Source: Symsagittifera roscoffensis
Taxonomy: Eukaryota; Xenacoelomorpha; Acoela; Convolutidae
Direction: 5' to 3'
NCBI RefSeq assembly: GCF_963678635.1
Contig: NC_087067.1
Location: 53,622,233 to 53,686,232 of the forward strand
Length of the DNA stretch: 64,000 nt
This document shows, piece by piece, positions 57,606-64,000 of the stretch. Below the pieces are notes generated by a model that saw only the letters and a list, made by a program, of their open reading frames with translations, was not told the origin of the DNA and ran no database searches. Positions within the stretch are counted from its first letter, which is position 1, and each line of letters starts with the position of its first letter. Position numbers and translations under genes: made by a program.

Positions 57606-58703
57606 TTATTTGATATGGTGTATTGTTATACACATGTAATGAAATAATATAGGAATTCGTATTTTTGAGAATTTTATAGATGAGATTGTAATTTTGAAAA
57701 AATTGTGAGTAGGTTTAAATTCGAAGTCTGACATAAAAAGTTGTTGTTTGTTTTGACGTTTGTCATACTGAGGAACTTGTTTTATTGAAAAATTATCTAT
57801 ATTTCCTGATAGTGGTTTCAGGTGTTTCCGTTTTTGATTATAAATGGGGTAAAATTTTGAGAAAAATGGTGGTTGTTTGTTTAATCTTTGGAAGAATGTT
57901 AAGGCTGTGTTTTTTGTTTTCGTATATTTGTCTTTGATATGGATTTTACTATTTAAGATGTTTATTGTTGGTATATATTTAGTAATAAATGGTATGCCAA
58001 TGATATTGTGCTTAATATCAGTAATATGAAATGTTTGTTGAAACGGCTTGTTCAAAATCTTGTTTTGTTCCATTGTTCTTGTGGGAACAAGGAATAGTTG
58101 GATTTTTCCATAGTTTACTAATGTTGATCCTTGTGCTGTTGCCAATTTACTAGATGTTTCAAGAGGTGTTAAATTTGGTTGTAGTGTTCTAATTTCATTC
58201 CATGTGGGAATTTTAATTATATTTGATTCTGCTCCTGAGTCGATTAAAAAATCAAATTCAAGATCTGGTGGTTGAAATTCTTTACTTCTTGGACTCTCTA
58301 AGAGAAACGGAATTGTCCAAATTTTTTCTCTTGGTTGTTCTTTTTGTATATTTTGATAAATATGTTTTGTGTTTGAGCATTGTGTTTCATCTTTTTTATC
58401 AGGTTTAATTACCGTGTTAATTTCTTTTACTTCTTGTTTTGTTTGTGTATTATTATTAATGGGTCCAATGTAGTAATTATGAAGAAGTTCCAATTGATTT
58501 TCATAAATATGTGAAGTAAAAGATAGTTCGTATATGATAGGTTCATAGATGTTTTTGACTGTTATCATATTTACAGAGATGGTATTATCTGTATCACTCT
58601 CAGTATCTGATGATTCACAATTAATGTGATTTAGTTGTAGTTCATTACTTCCTGTGTCATCAATGCCTGGGGGATCTGAAGTTGTTTTTTCATTTGTTTG
58701 CAC
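57606..58703 (-). CDS. Ty3/gypsy aspartic protease region
   Basis: 365 codons. Retropepsin active site DFLIDSGAESNIIKI at about residues 150-164, a flap-like region (ATAQGSTLVNYGKIQLF), and the NIIGIPF block of the second conserved motif. It is preceded by a ~140-residue acidic T/N-rich spacer and lies in a different frame from gag, consistent with gag-pro frameshifting. Confidence 0.85.
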   Translation of the reverse strand: MQTNEKTTSDPPGIDDTGSNELQLNHINCESSDTESDTDNTISVNMITVKNIYEPIIYELSFTSHIYENQLELLHNYYIGPINNNTQTKQEVKEINTVIKPDKKDETQCSNTKHIYQNIQKEQPREKIWTIPFLLESPRSKEFQPPDLEFDFLIDSGAESNIIKIPTWNEIRTLQPNLTPLETSSKLATAQGSTLVNYGKIQLFLVPTRTMEQNKILNKPFQQTFHITDIKHNIIGIPFITKYIPTINILNSKIHIKDKYTKTKNTALTFFQRLNKQPPFFSKFYPIYNQKRKHLKPLSGNIDNFSIKQVPQYDKRQNKQQLFMSDFEFKPTHNFFKITISSIKFSKIRIPILFHYMCITIHHIK

Positions 58704-58759
58704 TTGATTAATGTGTCTTTGATGTTTTGGTGTGTTACTTCTGTATCAATATTTAGAAT

Positions 58760-60332
58760 CGGGATAACGGTTATTATTCCTATGTAGTGACTGGGAATAA
58801 TTTCTGTATCGATTATTGTAACTTGAGTTTAGATTTTGTGAAATATTTCGTGATCTGTTTTGATAGTTATCATTTGATCTGTGATAATTCGATCTATTAT
58901 TTGAGTTACTCCTTGATCTATTGTTTGAATAGTTCTGATTTCGATTGTTTGAATAACTTCTATTCCTACTGTGTGAATAGTTTCTATTTCTGTTGTATGA
59001 TGAGTTTCGTGATCTATTATTGGAATAGTGTCTATTTCTTGGGTTTGAATGGGAACTGGATGCAAAAACAAATTCTGTTGTGTTTGAATTCGATCATGAA
59101 TAGCTATTTTGGTTATTTTGGCTTTTCGATCGGCTATGTCTATTTTGTGAGAAATTTCGTGAGTTTCTTTGTTCGGGCGATCTACCTCTATAACTTGAGT
59201 TATATGGTGATTGATTTCTTGAGTAATTTGAGTTACTTGGAAGTGTTTTTCCTGAACTATTATTACTATATAAATTTTTGTTTGGTAGATTTTGATCTTT
59301 TTTCATGTATTGATAGAATGATTTATTTGGTTCTTTGTGCTTTTGAGGTTTATTCTGATTGTCTTGTTGTTTTTGTCTACATTCGGCGATACTGTGTCCG
59401 TATCGTCGGCAGTAATTACACCATTTTTTGAAAGATGGTTTGCCTTTAAAATTTGGGTTCCTTTCATAAATGTTTAGTATTTCAGTGATTTTTTCAATCA
59501 GGTCTGTGTCTGATTCTTGTATATTTTTTATATGTGTAGTATTTGTTTCAATTTGATTAACATATTGTAGTTTTAGATTTTCTGTTTCTTCGAGTTTCAT
59601 TGTGATTTCTGCTTGTTCTAATTTATCTACTAATTTTCTAAAATCTAAATCTGGTTCTCGAATTGAGGAAGGATGAGATGCTCTCTTTTTTAAAGCTTTT
59701 TTCTTTAATTGAGGTGTTAAGGTCATCATTAAAATTTCTGTCATTTTTGTGTTTTTGTAGTCATGTGTATTAAGTGAATATGCTTTTCGAACTAGTGTTT
59801 CGATTCGAACTGCTAATTGCTTAATTGTTTGGTTTGGTATTCTGCGTATTTCGTTGCATAAAACTTTTTGATGTTGTTTGTTTCTTTCAGAATCAAACAT
59901 TTTTGAAAATTCCTGGGTAAATCTTTTCCAATCTGATTTTATGTCTATGGGTAATACTGAAAACCATTTTTGAGCTGCGCCATCTAGTGTTGTTTGTATT
60001 GACGCTGTGCGTCTATGTATCCAATTTTTATGGAGTGGTGTATTAATTGGTTCGGGTCCTATATTTAAAATTAAATTTGCTGTTATTGCATTGAAATAAT
60101 CTTCTACAGAATATTCAGGGTCTGTTCCTGTGAATACCATTGATGGTTTATTCGATGTTATTGACGATCCACCCATGAGGTATGGATTCATAGTCATCTG
60201 TAGTGGTTCTGCGGCATTTGGCATTTGTGAGAAGTTTGAAAGTTGATTTTTTGTTATTTCGTGTTGCTGGAGGTAATATGGAAGCGGTATTTCATTTTGC
60301 ATTTGAGTTGTTTGATAAGAATGCATAGTCAT
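58760..60332 (-). CDS. Ty3/gypsy gag with CCHC zinc knuckle and N/S/R-rich tail
   Basis: ORF 60332-59094 (412 codons). Capsid-like helical core (GAAQKWFSVLPIDIKSDWKR, retrotransposon-gag signature), then a zinc knuckle CNYCRRYGHSIAEC (C-x2-C-x4-H-x4-C). The tail is rich in N, S, R and Y. After the stop, another frame continues the same N/S/R/Y-rich repeats for about 100 codons, so the original tail was probably longer and has been shifted. This acts as nucleic-acid-binding coat protein. Confidence 0.88.
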
Positions 60333-60349
60333 TGGGTCTTTTTGTTCAG

Positions 60350-61491
60350 GGTTTGAGAGAAAAGTATATCGATTCCGGAGAATTAGTTTTTACTTTCTCG
60401 TGGCTAGTCTAAGTTAAGGTGTTAACTTACTTAATCTTACTCAGGGGTAATGGTTGTTTTCAAGGGTTGGAGAATAGTAAATCGATCCACAAGGTTCAGA
60501 TATAATTAGAACGCAAGTAGTTCGTTAGATACTATTTTAAACTTACTAAGTCTAAGATCTATCCTGGGTCTGGTAAGAGGAGGGTCCAAGTGAAGGATGA
60601 ATAACCGAAGTTCTTCACTGTTTAGCCTAATTTGAATGGTTAGTGTTATTAAAAATTTCCATCAGTCCTGGGTCTTTTGAAAAGGTTGGGTAGTGAATCG
60701 ACGTTTGAGGTCGTTAGACACTTGATAAGTGGGTGGGGGAGAACAAAAGTGTTCTTTTTGATCCAAGGATAAGCCTTGATGATCAGAATTAAAAATTAAT
60801 GAAATAGAAAATTTATTAAGATCCAAGGATAAGCCTTGATGATCTGGTTTAAAATTAAGTAAATTTAAGTTTAAAATGGTTCAAATTTATTTGATATAAA
60901 GTTTTAGTTTTTTATGATGTTAGTTAGCTTATGATTGCTGTGATGTTTAGGTGTTGAAGCTGGAACAACAGGATGATTTATATATACTAACAATTTATTG
61001 TCATGCTACTAATTTTTGTTTTTATTTTCAATAAATATTTTTTAAATAAATATGTTTTATATAATACTGCAGAAGTTGAGAAAACGACTTGAGATCTTTT
61101 TATCAATCTTTATTGTACATTAGTAATTTATTTAGCGCCTGAAATAATCATGAAGATTTACTTCAAAATTTTATGTTTGCAAATGAAAATCTAAATTCAT
61201 TGCTAATAAGATTCTAAATATAAAAATTTGTCTTGGCTTTTGCCGTACAACCATGAAACTAAATGGTAAGTTTCTATGTAGTCGTATGTCGTCTCTCGTC
61301 CGAGGTCTTTTTCCAATACCGGGTAGTTCTAGTATTGTGCGGAATATCGGCTCTGATCTATTGAGTCGTAGAGACATTTCAATTAAGTTATTGTCGTGTA
61401 ACATTTTGAAAATGTTTTGTCTATTTTCTAATCTATATTTGGTTAATTCTAAGCTATTAAGGTCTTATTCGAGACTTATGGTCGCACCAGA
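60350..61491 (-). promoter_or_regulatory. retroelement leader with primer-binding site and repeats
   Basis: 61471-61489 (minus strand TGGTGCGACCATAAGTCTC) starts 2 bases after the 5' LTR and begins with TGG, as a tRNA primer-binding site should; the tRNA was not identified. Two copies of GATCCAAGGATAAGCCTTGA plus TGATC lie at about 60769-60793 and 60830-60854. No gag ATG precedes 60332. Confidence 0.6.
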
Positions 61492-61900
61492 TGAGTTAGA
61501 TCCTAGTGGTTAACTTATAGAGTAATTTCGGATAGGGTACACTGTCTGCTCGTCACGCTATCTTATTTTCGGCCGGATAGATTCGTGCAACTTCTTAGTC
61601 TAATACCGATCCTAATCTTACTCTTATATCTACTAGTCTCAGGGTGTTTAACTAATCTCTGCTAGGCTCAATAGATCTAGAGTATACTGGCTTATTGCGG
61701 CGGCTGAAGTTCTCTTGGAGAGGCAACTAATTTCTAAGTTAAATTCAAATCTCTCTGGTGCGGAAATTACAAGTAATTTCAGCACCTACAAATAAGTGGG
61801 TTGCTAGTTGGATGGATTATGATTGGTTAACATTAAGTATTTTACAGTGATAAAATATCTAATTTATCCAATAATAAAATGTAGTTTAGATCAGGTTCCA
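61492..61900 (-). repeat. 5' LTR (right in the window)
   Basis: 409 bp; TG at 61492, CA ending 61900; partner of 45654-46062. Followed by the target duplication GAAC (61901-61904). Confidence 0.93.
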
Positions 61901-61904
61901 GAAC

Positions 61905-62103
61905 AATATCAAACAATTGTGTTGAAACGGAAAATATGCCGAAGAATCTATGAAACATTAAGTTATTATGAGCCAACAAATCAAACGATTCAAATGAGTT
62001 TGCAAAAGAGGTCTAAACCCCAAACTCTAAAACTAAAATTACCCCCAACATAAATTAAAACCAAAAAAATCTCAAAAAATGTCATCTCACGTTAAGTTAA
62101 AAA
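61905..62103 (+). repeat. 617-bp duplication, copy B right part
   Basis: Continues copy A from 44301 to 44497 with about three differences. Together with 45235-45653 it restores the full 617 bp. Confidence 0.9.
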
Positions 62104-63330
62104 GCTTGAGCAGTTGTACTTTGATTCTACACCAGGCTCAACACCAAGCGAAAACAGAAACACCAGCAAAACCAGGCGTAACAAATGGGAGCTCGTCACC
62201 TCAGAGTTGCGGTTACAACTGTTATTGTTTTTGAAATAAAGACTGAAAGGAGTTCAAACAAAAATACAAAGGTAGGGTTAAGACAACCACGCTCGAAAAT
62301 TGGATCAGGGCAAAACTGTTGTTAACCTTAGAATTTTGCGTTCAGTTGCTTGTTTTGACTATTTTGAAACATTGGCGTCAATGAACAATTTAAAAGTTTC
62401 AAACCAATTTGCATTTTAACATGTCAACATAGATACATCCTAAGCAAGTGTCAAGTGAAGAGCTTATCAACCAATGTATAGATAATTTCCTATTCAATTT
62501 ATTGTGTTATATATGTGAGTTCATAGATTTTCACCTGTGAGTTTTTTTATATGCAATTATCTGACAGTAGAAAAAATGTTTTAATTTTCTTCTAAAAAAT
62601 GATTCATTTCTTTTTTCGATTTCGGTTTTATGTCTATAAACATTTTAGTTCTACTTTTAGTTTTAGTACTTTTAGTTTTAGATCAAATTTTTTTGGCTGC
62701 TTTTCGAAACCTTTGAAAATCTCATGAAAATTGTCATACCTCAAAAAACAAAAAGTAACAGAATTAACTTAGTGATAAATAGAGGGCAGAATTGCATCAC
62801 CCGGGTTCTTTTTCCTTATCTAAGTTTTTTGAAAATTGATCTTCATATCCCGAAAAAAACCAGCAGATATGAATTAGTCATAACTAAAGAACCGAAATGC
62901 AATCCCTGGGTTTTTATTAAATCAAGTCATAGCTTACAGTACACCACAAAAACTTAAATTTAAGTTTAAGTCTGTTACAAATTTTAGTTTTTCCAAAAAA
63001 TTTGTAAAATCACACAAATGCCATCTCTTGTTAGCTTAAAAATTTTGAGCAGTAATTTTCTGAGTCCATATATGCAACACCACAGCAACATTTTTTTGTG
63101 AAAATCATCCCCTCCACACGCCATATAAAGTACAAAGTGATAGATTTTGCTCCTAGTGGACAAACCAATTGTGGCATGTACGCTTCCTTCAAACCAATTT
63201 GGAAGGATTTCTCAGACGGATTAAATCTCCGCTTACGCGTTAATAACGCGAAAAATATCGCGCGTTAATGGTCCCAAATTTACTGGCCCACGGAATTTTT
63301 CTGCTCGGGTGGTTTTTTTCTTCAGACAAA
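62104..63330 (+). other. non-coding, no gene seen
   Basis: 62065-62130 and 62985-63060 share ATGTCATCTCACGTTAAG- and TTGAGCAG-type words, an old repeat pair. About 63230-63265 has three closely spaced CGCGTTA words in both orientations. Further exons of the NDK-domain gene were not found here. Confidence 0.45.
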
Positions 63331-63339
63331 TTTCGACTT

Positions 63340-64000
63340 TTTAACTACTAATTTTCTACTAGCCATTTTCTACTAACCTTTTTTATATCATTTAAAAGGT
63401 ATTGTTGTCCTGAGTTCAAACTCGAAAGGATATTTTACTTGTGATCAATTTTCGTTATGAGGGTTTAAAAATTGCCAGTTTTATTAACTGGCCATTTTCA
63501 ACTAACCTTTTTTATATCATTTAAAAGGTATTGTTGTCATGAGGTCAAACTCGAAAGGATATTTTACTTGTGATCAATTTTCGTTATCAGGGTTTAAAAA
63601 TTGCCAGTTTAAACTGGCAATTTTTAAACCCTCATAACAAAAATTGATCACATATAAAATATCCTTTCGAGTTTGAACTCAGGACAACAATACCTTTTAA
63701 ATGATATAAGAAAACGTTAGTAGAAAATGGCCAGTTAAAAAAAACTGGCAAATTTTAAACCCTCATAACGAAAATTGATCACAAGAAAAATATCCTTTCG
63801 AGTTTGAACTCAGGACAACAATACCTTTTAAATGATATAAAAAAGGTTAGTAGAAAATGGCCAGTTAAAAAAAAACTGGCAATTTTTAAACCCTGATAAC
63901 GAAAATTGATCACAAGTAAAATATCCTTTCGAGTTTGAACTCAGGACAACAATACCTTTTAAATGATATAAAAAACGTTAGTAGAAAATGGCCAGTTAAA
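63340..64000 (+). repeat. ~120-bp satellite-like array with orientation switch
   Basis: Units run from CTACTAACCTTTTTTATATC to AAAAATTGCCAGTT. Two units face one way (about 63360-63490, 63490-63610); from about 63611 at least three follow in reverse (63611-63735, 63735-63860, 63860-63985), and the array leaves the window. The switch point is a perfect palindrome TTGCCAGTTTAAACTGGCAA. Confidence 0.9.

Larger units (their letters stand above)
45654..61900 (-). mobile_element. Ty3/gypsy-class LTR retrotransposon with long 3' accessory region, defective
   Basis: 16,247 bp, bounded by 409-bp LTRs (TG...CA) and a 4-bp target duplication GAAC (45650-45653, 61901-61904). Order on the minus strand: LTR, ~1.16-kb leader, gag, protease, RT fragment, RNase H, integrase, small basic and membrane ORFs, proline-rich ORF, envelope-like gene, extra 3' ORF, ~1.6 kb non-coding, LTR. 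The RT core is missing and most genes carry stops or frameshifts, so this copy cannot be autonomous. The element is AT-rich and unlike host exons in codon use. At 16 kb it is far longer than typical Ty3 elements (5-8 kb). Confidence 0.95.

Noticed and set aside
58787..59431. 214-aa + strand ORF rich in Y, N, C and F
   Set aside because: It is the antisense of the N/S/R/Y-rich gag tail and has no motif of its own.

Overview
This is animal (metazoan) nuclear DNA: spliced genes with GT-AG and some GC-AG introns, dense retrotransposon debris and tRNA-derived SINE-like repeats. Recognisable proteins are alpha-catulin, ribosomal protein L5 and a nucleoside-diphosphate-kinase-domain protein of the axonemal NME8/NME9 type, so a ciliated animal is likely. 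The lineage cannot be named from sequence alone.

Layout. 1-16493 (+): the 3' part of an alpha-catulin gene, ten exons in the window, with a long Q/N-rich last exon. Its introns hold a dead LINE (about 3980-5520), a 155-bp degenerate monomer array and many SINE-like repeats ending in a conserved hairpin. 16.5-29.7 kb: intergenic, with three related intronless C2H2 zinc-finger ORFs (20505, 22969, 25769; the first truncated), two of them embedded in the same hairpin-tailed repeat. 29774-31517 (+): RPL5, four exons. 31.9-33.0 kb: a crossing inverted-repeat structure and a TA-flanked fold-back MITE. 34371-43969 (-): the 3' end of the NDK-domain gene, five exons whose phases all fit, with an unrecognised three-exon + strand gene (35777-37161) nested in one intron.

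43.9-62.1 kb: a 617-bp segment carrying one exon boundary is duplicated. A BEL/Pao fragment lies between the copies. The second copy is split by a 16,247-bp Ty3/gypsy-class element on the minus strand (409-bp LTRs, GAAC target duplication). The element carries gag, protease, RNase H and integrase, has lost the reverse-transcriptase core, and has a long 3' half with small membrane ORFs, a proline-rich ORF, a broken envelope-like gene and an extra 3' ORF of unknown function. 63.3-64 kb: an array of ~120-bp units that switches orientation at about 63610.

Most unusual points: (i) a shared 3'-terminal hairpin on several repeat bodies, all copies seen in one orientation, with a zinc-finger ORF riding in some copies; (ii) the accessory 3' ORFs of the giant Ty3 element; (iii) three GC-AG introns among 18 inferred.
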